This document shows, piece after piece, positions 17,782 to 26,662 of a stretch of 64,000 nucleotides of DNA. Where the stretch lies: the NCBI GenBank assembly GCA_029550525.1, contig JAKPHF010000062.1:248001-312000 (forward strand), written 5' to 3'. Each line of letters starts with the position of its first letter. Position 1 is the first letter of the stretch. Below the pieces are notes generated by a model that saw nothing but the letters and a program-made list of their open reading frames with translations, had not been told where the DNA came from and did not search any database. The position numbers were made by a program, and so were the translations under genes. The DNA is from Planctomycetota bacterium (GTDB lineage: Bacteria; Planctomycetota; Phycisphaerae; UBA1845; PWPN01).

Positions 17782-19092
17782 ATGCGTGCCGGAATGCGTT
17801 TGACCGCCATGCGGACTCGTGCAGTTCTGCTGATGTGTTGCCTCTTCCCGCTCCTGCCGGCCTGCCGTCAGGAGAGCGACCCCAGAACGATCACGTTGCG
17901 CGTCGCCAACTGGGGCAGCCCCGCTGTCGAGTCCTCGTTCATGACGCTCGAACGCGAGATCCGCGAGGAATTCGAGCGACGACACCCCGGTGTGCGCATC
18001 CAGTTCGAACAGATCCCTGGCTTCGGCCAGTACGCCCCCAAGCTGCTCATGATGCACGTGAGCGGCAGCATGCCCGACGTCATCTCGCTCGACGCCTCGT
18101 CGGGGGCAGTGTTCATGGACAACGGCGTCCTCCGTGATCTGGCTCCGTTCATTCGCGACGACACCACGTTCCAGCTCGAGCAGTACTTCGACCGTCTCGT
18201 GGACATCTTTCGCCGCGACAGCCGGTTGTACTCCATCCCCTTCGACTTCACGCCGATGATGATGTACTACAACAAGCGGCTGTTCGACGAGGCCGGCGTG
18301 CCCTACCCCAAACCGGACTGGACGTGGGACGACTTCCTGCGAATTGCCCGCGCTCTGACCAACCGCGACGGCCCGTTCGAGAAGCACCAGTACGGCTTTT
18401 ACTTCATGAACGTCATGCCCTTCTGGCTGCCCTGGCTATGGACCAACGGCGGCGACGTGCTGGGACCTGACGGCAGGCAGGCGACCGGTCACTTCGACGG
18501 GCCTCGCTCGCTCGAGGCCATGCGATTCCTCACCGACCTCATGCTCGTGCACCGCGTGGCCCCCACCATCGACGAGGGCAAGGCCGCCGGCGTCGACCTG
18601 TTCCGCGCGGGCCGCGCTGCCATGGACCTCAAGGGCCATTGGATGATGATCGATTACCGCGCCGACAACATTGACTTCGGCGTGGCCCCCCTGCCGACCA
18701 ACACGGGCAAGCCCACCACCGTGGTTTATGTCACAGGCCTGTCCATTCCGGCCAAGGCTCGGCATCCGGAACTGGCCTGGGAATACATCAAGTACATGAC
18801 CAGCAAGGAGGTGCAGATCAAGCGCGTCTCTTCCGGCCTGGCCATCTCCGGCAACCGTCTGGCCGCCGCTCATTACGCGGGCACCGAGGTGGAGGACGCG
18901 TTCATCGCCGCCACCGAATACGCCCGGCCGGCCTGGGGCGCCAGCGTCGAGCGATATCCATTCATCGAGACGCTCGGCGAAGAGATGCTCGAAGACTACG
19001 TGTATGCCCGGGGCACGCTCGACCTGCAAACACAGTTGAGCCGCACGGCCAAGCTCATCGATGCCGTTCTCATGGAGCAGGCGGAGCCATGA
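17782..19092 (+). CDS. Sugar ABC transporter substrate-binding lipoprotein
   Basis: An extracellular solute-binding protein of the family 1 (MalE-like) group, up to 436 residues. A short N-terminus leads to a lipobox LLPAC, so the protein would be tethered to a membrane. Typical marks are ITLRVANWGSPAVES, GSMPDVISLDAS, SRLYSIPFDFTPMMMYYNK and WTWDDFLRIARALT. Several in-frame ATGs (17782, 17794, 17809) could start it; the later ones give a more usual lipoprotein signal. Its stop overlaps the next permease ATG by 4 bases, so the genes are translationally coupled. Confidence 0.9.
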   Translation: MRAGMRLTAMRTRAVLLMCCLFPLLPACRQESDPRTITLRVANWGSPAVESSFMTLEREIREEFERRHPGVRIQFEQIPGFGQYAPKLLMMHVSGSMPDVISLDASSGAVFMDNGVLRDLAPFIRDDTTFQLEQYFDRLVDIFRRDSRLYSIPFDFTPMMMYYNKRLFDEAGVPYPKPDWTWDDFLRIARALTNRDGPFEKHQYGFYFMNVMPFWLPWLWTNGGDVLGPDGRQATGHFDGPRSLEAMRFLTDLMLVHRVAPTIDEGKAAGVDLFRAGRAAMDLKGHWMMIDYRADNIDFGVAPLPTNTGKPTTVVYVTGLSIPAKARHPELAWEYIKYMTSKEVQIKRVSSGLAISGNRLAAAHYAGTEVEDAFIAATEYARPAWGASVERYPFIETLGEEMLEDYVYARGTLDLQTQLSRTAKLIDAVLMEQAEP

Positions 19093-19991
19093 AAAGAAGA
19101 ACTTGGCCGGCGCTGCTGTTCGTCGCCCCCGCGGCCCTGTACCTCGCGGTGTTCGCGATCTTCCCCATGCTCTTTGCGGGCTGGGCGTCGTTGCATCGCT
19201 GGCATCTGCTCAAGCCCGAGCATCCGTTTGTTGGCCTGGGGAACTTCATCGCGCTGGCCCGCGATCCGTTCTTCCGCAACGCCGTCGGCAACACGCTGCT
19301 CTACGTGCTGCTCAGCGTGCCGCTGGGCGTGATCAGCTCACTGTTGGTGGCCATGCTCGTGTCGCGGGCTCTGCGCGGCATCGGCTTCTTCCGCACGCTC
19401 TACTACGTCCCGGCCGTCAGCTCGCAGGTGGCTATCTCCATGGTCTGGATCTGGATCCTGCTGCCCGGTGAGCAGGGTCTGGTCAACAGTTGCCTGGGGG
19501 CGCTGAATCGCGCCCTCGGAAGGTCCCTCTTCCCGACGGACACCAACTTCTTCGGCGAGCCGGGCTGGGCCATGCTCTCGCTGGTGGCCATGAGCCTGTG
19601 GATCGGCCTGGGGCCGCGTATGATCATCTTCCTCGCCGGCCTGCACGCCATCCCGCAGACGCTCTACGAGGCCGCCTCGCTGGATGGCTGCAACGCCTGG
19701 CAGCGGTTCTGGTACGTGACGCTGCCCCAACTGGCGCCGACCATGCTGTTTGTCATCGTCACGACCACCATCGCCTCGTTCCAGTTGTTCACACCGGTCT
19801 ACATGATCACTCGCGGCGGACCTCGGCGGACCACCGACGTCGTGCTCTACCACATTTACAAGGAAGCGTGGCAGAAGTTCGAGATCGGCATGGCCAGCGC
19901 GCAGTCGTACGTGGTGTTCGCCATGATTCTCATCGCCGCTGCCGTCCAGATCGTCATGATGCGGCGCGGCTTGCGGCAGGAGGGCGACTGA
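19089..19991 (+). CDS. Sugar ABC transporter permease, MalF-like
   Basis: A 300-residue inner-membrane permease with about six hydrophobic segments. The EAA loop, which docks the ATPase, reads YEAASLDGCNAWQRFWYVTLPQLAPT. The ATG overlaps the TGA of the binding-protein gene. It forms the importer with the second permease at 20102. No ATP-binding subunit is encoded in the window, as with other CUT1 systems that share an MsmX-type ATPase encoded elsewhere. Confidence 0.92.
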   Translation: MKRRTWPALLFVAPAALYLAVFAIFPMLFAGWASLHRWHLLKPEHPFVGLGNFIALARDPFFRNAVGNTLLYVLLSVPLGVISSLLVAMLVSRALRGIGFFRTLYYVPAVSSQVAISMVWIWILLPGEQGLVNSCLGALNRALGRSLFPTDTNFFGEPGWAMLSLVAMSLWIGLGPRMIIFLAGLHAIPQTLYEAASLDGCNAWQRFWYVTLPQLAPTMLFVIVTTTIASFQLFTPVYMITRGGPRRTTDVVLYHIYKEAWQKFEIGMASAQSYVVFAMILIAAAVQIVMMRRGLRQEGD

Positions 19992-20017
19992 TGACCGGCG
20001 AGTACGGACGATGGCAT

Positions 20018-20066
20018 TGTGGGGCAGGCATCCTGCCCGCACGTGCACGCTGGAAGCGTGCACCAC
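20018..20066. repeat. Two hairpin repeats inside the ABC operon
   Basis: GGGGCAGGCATCCTGCCCGC, related to the GGGCATCCTGCCCGCC palindrome of the composite elements, is followed at once by GTGCACGCTGGAAGCGTGCAC. The second hairpin has a relative at about 32590-32614. Both lie between the two permease genes, an unusual place for terminator-like hairpins. Confidence 0.6.
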
Positions 20067-20101
20067 AAGAGTGGGCACGAGGTTGAGAACGGGAAGTCCC
20101 C

Positions 20102-20941
20102 ATGATGCGTAAACTCACGCTCACGCTGCATTACGCTGTGCTGATCGCCATCGCTTTGACGACGATCGTGCCTTTCGTCTGGATGGTGATGACCTCGCTG
20201 CATGCGCCCAATGCCCAAATTCCCACCATGCAGACGCTTTTTCGGCCCGACCGGCTGCATTTCGAGAACTACAAGTACGTGCTCACGTTCGGCGAACTGC
20301 CGGTCTGGCGATTCGCCCTCAACAGTCTGATCACCACCACCGGCGTCGTCGTCTTTCAACTGATCATCTGCTCGCTGGCCGCGTACGCGTTTGCCCGCAT
20401 GGAGTTTCGCGGTCGCGATCTGCTGTTCTTCATCTTCCTGCTGACCATGATGATCCCCGCCCAGGTGCTCATCGTCCCGCTGTTCGTGACCGTTCAGAAG
20501 TTCGGCTGGCTCGACACCTACCTGGGTCTGATCGTGCCTTACCCGTACCTGAGCACGGCTTTCGGCACGTTCCTGCTGCGTCAGTACTTCCTCACTATTC
20601 CCCGTGCCCTCGACGACGCGGCTCGCGTGGATGGCTGCGGTGATCTGCGGATCCTCTGTCACGTGATCCTGCCCTCGGCCAAGCCGGCCCTGGCCACCGT
20701 GGCCGCTTTCGCGTTCATCTGGACCTGGACCGACTTTTACTGGCCGCTCCTGGCTACCAGCAGCACCACCATGCGTACGCTCGAGGTCGGCCTGTCCATC
20801 TTCAGCGACGCTTACAGCGGCACGCGATGGTCGCTCCAGATGACCGCCGCCGTCATCGTCCTCGTGCCCGTCCTCATTGTGTTCCTGGCCATGCAGCGAT
20901 TCTTCATCCGCGGCGCGGTGATGACGGGGATCAAGGGATGA
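20102..20941 (+). CDS. Sugar ABC transporter permease, MalG-like
   Basis: A 279-residue carbohydrate permease of the CUT1 family with an N-terminal membrane segment (YAVLIAIALTTIVPFVWMVM), five further segments and the EAA loop DDAARVDGCGDLRILCHVILP. An ATG one codon later is also possible. It follows the MalF-like gene after a 110-base gap that holds two strong hairpins. The substrate is not readable from sequence; the downstream GH172 gene hints at a furanose-containing glycan. Confidence 0.9.
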   Translation: MMRKLTLTLHYAVLIAIALTTIVPFVWMVMTSLHAPNAQIPTMQTLFRPDRLHFENYKYVLTFGELPVWRFALNSLITTTGVVVFQLIICSLAAYAFARMEFRGRDLLFFIFLLTMMIPAQVLIVPLFVTVQKFGWLDTYLGLIVPYPYLSTAFGTFLLRQYFLTIPRALDDAARVDGCGDLRILCHVILPSAKPALATVAAFAFIWTWTDFYWPLLATSSTTMRTLEVGLSIFSDAYSGTRWSLQMTAAVIVLVPVLIVFLAMQRFFIRGAVMTGIKG

Positions 20942-21075
20942 AAGTGGGAATGTGAAAGGTTGGAATGTGGGAACGTGATAGTGCAATGACGCGACCCGGA
21001 TGCGAACAACGAAGATCACGAGGTCAACAGCCCTTTACTGCAGAACACGTATTGTCTGGCTCATAGCTCATAGCT
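20939..21075. repeat. Low-complexity repeats upstream of the GH172 gene
   Basis: Runs of GTGGGAATGTGAAAG and GGAATGTGGGAACGTG are followed further on by GCTCATAGCTCATAGC. The first type recurs on the other side of the GH172 gene (about 22190-22255) as AAGTGCGAAAGTGAG and GTAGGAACGTG. Confidence 0.55.
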
Positions 21076-21094
21076 TTCTTCCACGGAGTCTCTC

Positions 21095-22186
21095 ATGTTC
21101 AACGCCACCGGCCTGGCCGGTTTGCCTTTCCTGCGGGATTACCGAAGCAAACGCATCAGCAGCTACGATCGCACGGGCGGCAATCGCGACTGGGTCGACA
21201 TCGAGCCTGGCGCTCAACACGAGATCGCCCGCATCGACGGGCCGGGCTGCATCCGCCACATCTGGAACACCATGTTCTTCCAGAATGACGATCATCTCCG
21301 CCGCGTGGTGCTGATGTTCTGGTGGGACGATTGTCCACAGCCCAGCGTCGAGTGTCCCATCGGCGACTTCTTCGGCCTGGGGCACGCCCGCCGCAAGAAC
21401 TTCACCACCGCCGTCCTGCAGATGAGCCCGCAGGATGGCCGCGGATTCAACAGTTGGTGGCCCATGCCGTTCAAACGCTCGGCCCGCATCGCCGTGCGCA
21501 ACGACGGCACCGAGACCTTCCCGTTCTACTTCTACATCGACTACGAGTCGTACGCCTCGCCCGCCCCCCTAGAAGGCGCCGGCTACTTCCACGTGCAGTG
21601 GCGGCGCGAAAACCCCACCGTGGGCTGGGGCGAAGAGTACAACGCACTCCAGCCCGACCACGCCGCCGAATGGCGCGACAAGATGTTCTTCGGCGGCGAT
21701 CCCCGCAGCCTCAACCGCTCCAACCGCGACAACTACTGCATCCTCGAGGCGACCGGCGATGGCATCTATTGCGGCGCTCACCTGGACATCGACATCTTCG
21801 AACGCCAGAAGAACGAGTGGTTCGGCGAAGGCGACGACATGATCTTCATCGACGGCGAGCCTTGGCCTCCCTCGCTTCACGGCACGGGCACCGAAGACTG
21901 GTGCAACACCGCCTTCGGGCCGAGCGAAGAGTACACGGCCCCGTACCATGGCATCCTGCTATACAGCGGCTCACCCGACTGCAAGTGGTGGCGTCAGCAG
22001 TCCATCTACCGCTATCACATTGAAGACCCCATCCGCTTCCGCAAATCCATCCACGTCTCCATCGAGCACGGCCACGCGAACAAGCTGGCCAACGATTACA
22101 GCAGCACCGCCTACTACTACCTGGCCGAACCCGCCGCCGGCGGTCCGCCGCTGCCCCCGGTCGAGCAACGGCTGCCGCGGCCGTAG
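21095..22186 (+). CDS. DUF2961 / GH172-family protein
   Basis: A 363-residue protein of the DUF2961 family, now glycoside hydrolase family 172, whose studied members act on alpha-fructofuranosyl or D-arabinofuranosyl linkages and assemble through jelly-roll domains. Marks are a basic N-terminus with YDRTGGNRDWVDIEPG, IRHIWNTMFF, GDFFGLGHA and HGTGTEDWCN, the last containing the conserved acidic residue. No signal peptide is seen, so it would be cytoplasmic. Its position 150 bases after the sugar permeases suggests that it processes the imported sugar. The substrate is inferred from family only. Confidence 0.88.
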   Translation: MFNATGLAGLPFLRDYRSKRISSYDRTGGNRDWVDIEPGAQHEIARIDGPGCIRHIWNTMFFQNDDHLRRVVLMFWWDDCPQPSVECPIGDFFGLGHARRKNFTTAVLQMSPQDGRGFNSWWPMPFKRSARIAVRNDGTETFPFYFYIDYESYASPAPLEGAGYFHVQWRRENPTVGWGEEYNALQPDHAAEWRDKMFFGGDPRSLNRSNRDNYCILEATGDGIYCGAHLDIDIFERQKNEWFGEGDDMIFIDGEPWPPSLHGTGTEDWCNTAFGPSEEYTAPYHGILLYSGSPDCKWWRQQSIYRYHIEDPIRFRKSIHVSIEHGHANKLANDYSSTAYYYLAEPAAGGPPLPPVEQRLPRP

Positions 22187-22270
22187 AGAGTGGAAAGATG
22201 GCACGGGAACGTCCTGGCGGGGGAAGTGCGAAAGTGAGAAAGTAGGAACGTGTTAATGCGATGATACGCT

Positions 22271-22320
22271 GAAAGCGCAAGGGCCCGGACGAACTCACGC
22301 TCGTCCGGGCCCTTGCTTTC
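22271..22320. terminator. Bidirectional stem-loop between convergent genes
   Basis: GCAAGGGCCCGGACGA pairs with TCGTCCGGGCCCTTGC around an 8-base loop, and the stem extends through GAAAG/CTTTC with a small bulge. It lies between the GH172 gene and the convergent large secreted protein. The T-tracts are poor, so efficiency is uncertain. Confidence 0.6.
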
Positions 22321-22364
22321 AACTCACTGGCGGCGAGTCAACCCCGCCGAACCGCCATTCCTTA

Positions 22365-25300
22365 TTACGGATAGCAGTTCGGATCGCCGGGGTTGTCCTG
22401 CCCACTGTAGCACCGCTGCCAAGCCGCGAAGTCCACCATGTCGATGGTCCCATCGCCGGTGATGTCCTTGTCGGCGCACGGCGCATCCACCGACACGGCC
22501 GGGCCGGCCGCACAAGCAGCCAGCAGATTCAGGTCGTCCCGATCGACGTCACCGTCATAGTCGAAGTCACCGGGGACGGAAGCCGGCGGCCGCAACGCGA
22601 CCAGGCTTCCGCCGACACCCGCGAAGTAGTAGATCTGCTGCGGCCCGCCGATGGCCGGTCCCATCTGGAGCCCGGTGAGGATCTGGGCTGCACCGGAGCC
22701 GTACATACCGGTGTCATAGGTGAAGATGGTGTTGGTCGGCGGCACGGTCAGATCCGACTTCAGCGTGCCCTCGATCTCCATATTCCAACCGTCGAGGCCG
22801 GTGTGAGCGGGATCCAACGACTCAGTGCTCGTCTGGGTACCGTCGATGGTCACGGTCACCGTCATGGCGTTGAAGTCAAACCTGTACTCGACCTTCTGCC
22901 AGACGTTCGCGGTCATCGCAGCGCCCGGATCGACCGGATCAGGCCCGGGCCCGCCACGAGCATACAGCCTGCCGTTCTGATCCCAACCGTAAGCGTACCA
23001 GCCGTCGTAGTCGGAGTTCTCGGAGATCCAGATGTTGTCCGTCAGGTCGCCACGGTACTGGTCCCAGCTGACGATCACCACCTGGCCCGACACCGCCGAA
23101 GCCAGCCGTGCGAATGCGCCCTGGTATCCGCCGCAGCCGCCGGCCGCATCCAGCTTCATGCCTTTACCGGCCCGGCCGGGCAACGTATTGACGATCTGAG
23201 CCATACCGACGCCGGAGATACCGCCCGTGTTGTCCTCCCAGGTGGCCGTGCCGATCCCGCCCGGGTTCTCCTGACCAGGCAAATCACCCAGGGCGTAGCC
23301 CTCGAAGCCGGCAGTGTCGAACACCGTGGTCTCCACGCCGGTCGGGCCTTGCGTGATCTTGAGGTTGTCCACGTACAACGGAGCGTCGTCGAACGTCGTG
23401 CAGCTGACGTCCGGCTCGGCCGTAACGTTGACCGCGATCACCATGGCGTTATCGATCCCCTGCGACCGCGTGGGCAGAACCACCACGCTCTCGCCCTGAG
23501 CGTTCTGATACAGACCGCCATAGAAGCGGAACTCGCCGTAATCGGGGCTGGTCGGGTAATACGTGGCCGTGGTCGTTCCGTCTCCGTTGTCGTGGTATCG
23601 CAGAATGTTGCCGTTGAAGCCGGTGGCGAGGATATCCGTGCCGTTAAAGTCCAACGCGGCAAAGTCGTTGTAGCCCGAGCCGCTGCCTTCGGCACTGTTG
23701 TTGCCCACCACAGCGCCCGTCACCGGGTCGAAGCTGTAGAACTGCTGGCCATCATCGCCCCAGGTGGCCGTGTAGAGTCGGCCGGTCACCGCCGAATAGA
23801 TCACGTGGCTCTTGGTGGACTTGCCGCCGTCGGCCGTCCAGGCCAGTGAAGCGGTGAATGTGTTCGTGTCCACCTGGATCGCATACAGATCCTTGCTCGG
23901 CGTGTTGCCGGCCCCGTCGGCGTTGAAGTACAGGCCGTGAACACCCGCGCCGAACACGTCGGGAATCAACGTGATCGCACCCTTGGCATCACCCCAGCCG
24001 CGATCCAGATCGACGGCAATCGTCGACTGCAGCACCACACTGCCTACCGTGGCGTCGATCCCGAAGACCGTCTTCTGCGGAGAGCCGATGCCGATCACGT
24101 AGAGGATGCCGTCGTACAGAACGGGCGTGAGCCGATTGGGGCCCTGCGTCGGATCGTCAAAGTTGGCGCCAGGCAATGTTTGCTCCCAGACCAGATTGCC
24201 GTCCGCCTTGTTGAAGGCAGCCACGCCGCGATCGGTCAGGACGTACACTCTGCCCGCGGTACCGCCGTCACCCACGACGGGCGTGGTCGCGTCACCGATG
24301 CCCAGGTCCAGCCGAGTCCCGTCGAGATGCCCGGTCCAGCGGATCGAGCCCGACGGACTGACCGACACCAGGTAACCTTCGGTGGTCTTGAAGTAGAGGT
24401 TGCCCTGCTCATCAAAGGAGATGCCGCCCCGCTCGGTCCCACCGGTCAGTCCGGCCGAGTTCAGGTCGAGGATCCAGGCCTTCTCCACACCGCGCGACCA
24501 TCCCTCGCTGAACGTCATGGACGGATCGGCCGAGGACTGCGTGGCGAAAATGTTCGCGTGCAGCGTACCCCACGGAGCAGCCACTCCGGACTCGGGCACC
24601 GGCACCTCCCGGACCTTGACCAGCCATGTCTTGCTGTCGGAACCGGTGGGATTCGAGGCGGTGGCGGTGAACTCGAACGTCTGGCCGAGCAACTCCTCGG
24701 TCGGCGTCCAGCGCACCACACCATCGGCGTCGATGCTCGAGCCGCTCGGGCCGCTCAGCGACCAATTCACCGGCTGGCACGAATCCATCGAAAGGTGGCA
24801 CGTATAGGGCACGTCCGGATAAGCGTTCTGGGGACTTGATACCTCCTTGAGAACGGGAGCCTCCGTGTAGTTCGAGATTACGAGGTTCTTGACGTCGACG
24901 AAGTCGTCGCCTTTGCCCGCCCAGTCGGTGCCGTAGAAGCGCAGCCGATGAACTTTGGTCGGATCAAACGATCCACTTTCGGTGTAGTCCTGGAAGGTCA
25001 GATCGTTCAGCTTGACCTCTTTCGTGGTCCAGGTGGGATAGGGCGGATCGCCACGCTGCGTTGCATAGATGATGCTGTAATCGCGATAGCCCACGAGAGC
25101 GCTGTTTTGCTCGTTGTACGTCATCAGCCGCAGGAAAATCGGTGCATCGCCGTACGGATTGGTGTTGCCGCCGCCCTGGAAGTATCTCAGATCAACCGAG
25201 AGGGTAGTCTGGCATTCGGAAATGTCGATGGGCCGGCCGATGGCTTTCACAAAATCCACGGACGGGCCGTAGTACCAGCCGCTGACCTTGATGTTCAAGC

Positions 25301-26495
25301 GAGCCCAGCCTTCGGGCTCACCGTTGTCCGGATCGGCCGGGTGGAATGAAATGAAATTCTGTGCGTCGCCTTCTCCATAGATCGCGTTGCCCATCCCGAT
25401 GTCGACCTGCTGATCCATGGGCAGATCCACCAGGTTGCCGTACTGCGCGACATAGACCTGCCAGGTCTTGCTGTCGGCGCCGGAACCATTGAACGCCTCG
25501 ACTTCAATCGTGAACGGACCGGTGTCGGTCACCTGCGGCGTCCATCCGCCTACCACGCCGACACCACTCACAGTCGTGCCCGGGGGGCCCGCCAGGACGG
25601 CCCAATCGGGATACACCGAGGGGTCCACCAGTGTCAGGTAGCGAGAGTAGACCTTGTTGCCGTAGAAGCCGGTGTAGAACGTCTCCGGATTCGGCAGGAC
25701 CGGCTTGAGCTCCGGTGCGACCAGCGTGTCCGGCGCGATGCTGAAGTTGTCGATGTACGCGGCGTCCTCGGGACCGGCCGGGTCATGGCGGAAGCCCCAA
25801 CGCCCCATGTTGGTGTAGAATGTGGAGACACCGTCGTGATTGAAATAGAACCGCGTGGCGGTCTGGGACGTCACCAGAACCTTGGACCCGCTGCTGATGT
25901 CATAGATGCGGAAGTCCATGATCTGTGCGCGATCGAAGTCCATCAGGAACTCGACGCGATACCACTGGTGAGGCGTAAACGTAAAACCGGACACCAGATT
26001 CGTGCCGCCGTAGCCGCCGAACGGAGTGGTGCAGGTGAACCCGTTAAGACCAGCCCCTCCGGGGCCCCCGGTATCACCGTCCTGGATGTAAGGCTGGAAG
26101 ATCTGCTGCGTGCCGTTGGTCACCAGGTCATAGAAGGTGAGCGTGCTGATGAGGTTGGCCGTGCTGCCGTCCATCTGGCCGGTGTAGCGGAAGTCGAAGC
26201 CCACGCGCCACAGCCCGCTGCTGATGCTCTCGTCCAAGTCGCGAACGATGCGGGTCAGCTCGGTCACCCCCTTGGCCCGCAGCGCCTGCGTGCTGCCGCC
26301 CATGGGACTGACCACGTCGTCTACGATTTCAAAGCTGCCCCCGGAGCTTCCGGTCTGAACGCTCCACCCCTGCTGGCCCACGATCGGCCCGACCGTGTAG
26401 CCCTCCGACGGCTCGAACGTGACCGACTGCATCTGCGCGTGGCTGACGACGGCCATAGCGCAGAGCGCAGCGATTCCCGTTACCAGGTGTCTCAT
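22365..26495 (-). CDS. Giant secreted protein with PQQ-like propeller and EF-hand tail
   Basis: A 1376-residue exported protein with a signal peptide ending near SHAQ and a strong GGAGG ribosome site. The N-terminal part has a lectin-like/LamG-type sandwich (about 25-270) and two Ig-like/putative cadherin-type segments with SKTWQV(Y) and SKTWLVKV endings. The middle (about 640-1050) is a PQQ/quinoprotein-like propeller with blades such as GRVYVLTDRGVAAFNKADGN. A second sandwich domain follows. The last 65 residues carry two calcium-loop repeats (DFDYDGDVDRDDL, DITGDGTIDMVDF) with paired Cys. No catalytic residues are evident; glycan or matrix binding is a guess. Confidence 0.8.
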   Translation of the reverse strand: MRHLVTGIAALCAMAVVSHAQMQSVTFEPSEGYTVGPIVGQQGWSVQTGSSGGSFEIVDDVVSPMGGSTQALRAKGVTELTRIVRDLDESISSGLWRVGFDFRYTGQMDGSTANLISTLTFYDLVTNGTQQIFQPYIQDGDTGGPGGAGLNGFTCTTPFGGYGGTNLVSGFTFTPHQWYRVEFLMDFDRAQIMDFRIYDISSGSKVLVTSQTATRFYFNHDGVSTFYTNMGRWGFRHDPAGPEDAAYIDNFSIAPDTLVAPELKPVLPNPETFYTGFYGNKVYSRYLTLVDPSVYPDWAVLAGPPGTTVSGVGVVGGWTPQVTDTGPFTIEVEAFNGSGADSKTWQVYVAQYGNLVDLPMDQQVDIGMGNAIYGEGDAQNFISFHPADPDNGEPEGWARLNIKVSGWYYGPSVDFVKAIGRPIDISECQTTLSVDLRYFQGGGNTNPYGDAPIFLRLMTYNEQNSALVGYRDYSIIYATQRGDPPYPTWTTKEVKLNDLTFQDYTESGSFDPTKVHRLRFYGTDWAGKGDDFVDVKNLVISNYTEAPVLKEVSSPQNAYPDVPYTCHLSMDSCQPVNWSLSGPSGSSIDADGVVRWTPTEELLGQTFEFTATASNPTGSDSKTWLVKVREVPVPESGVAAPWGTLHANIFATQSSADPSMTFSEGWSRGVEKAWILDLNSAGLTGGTERGGISFDEQGNLYFKTTEGYLVSVSPSGSIRWTGHLDGTRLDLGIGDATTPVVGDGGTAGRVYVLTDRGVAAFNKADGNLVWEQTLPGANFDDPTQGPNRLTPVLYDGILYVIGIGSPQKTVFGIDATVGSVVLQSTIAVDLDRGWGDAKGAITLIPDVFGAGVHGLYFNADGAGNTPSKDLYAIQVDTNTFTASLAWTADGGKSTKSHVIYSAVTGRLYTATWGDDGQQFYSFDPVTGAVVGNNSAEGSGSGYNDFAALDFNGTDILATGFNGNILRYHDNGDGTTTATYYPTSPDYGEFRFYGGLYQNAQGESVVVLPTRSQGIDNAMVIAVNVTAEPDVSCTTFDDAPLYVDNLKITQGPTGVETTVFDTAGFEGYALGDLPGQENPGGIGTATWEDNTGGISGVGMAQIVNTLPGRAGKGMKLDAAGGCGGYQGAFARLASAVSGQVVIVSWDQYRGDLTDNIWISENSDYDGWYAYGWDQNGRLYARGGPGPDPVDPGAAMTANVWQKVEYRFDFNAMTVTVTIDGTQTSTESLDPAHTGLDGWNMEIEGTLKSDLTVPPTNTIFTYDTGMYGSGAAQILTGLQMGPAIGGPQQIYYFAGVGGSLVALRPPASVPGDFDYDGDVDRDDLNLLAACAAGPAVSVDAPCADKDITGDGTIDMVDFAAWQRCYSGQDNPGDPNCYP

Positions 26496-26662
26496 AAAAT
26501 TTCCTCCTTTAGAAGTGCGCAGTGCCTCTATCCCTGTTTTCCTCTCCTGATCACGTGCCGGCGCACGTGATGCTCTTCCCGTCTCCGCTCGTGCTACGGT
26601 TGCCTTCTTGCCCCCTGACAGAGCTGCTGTTCATTCGCTCCCCAAACAACCCAGAGCCCTGT

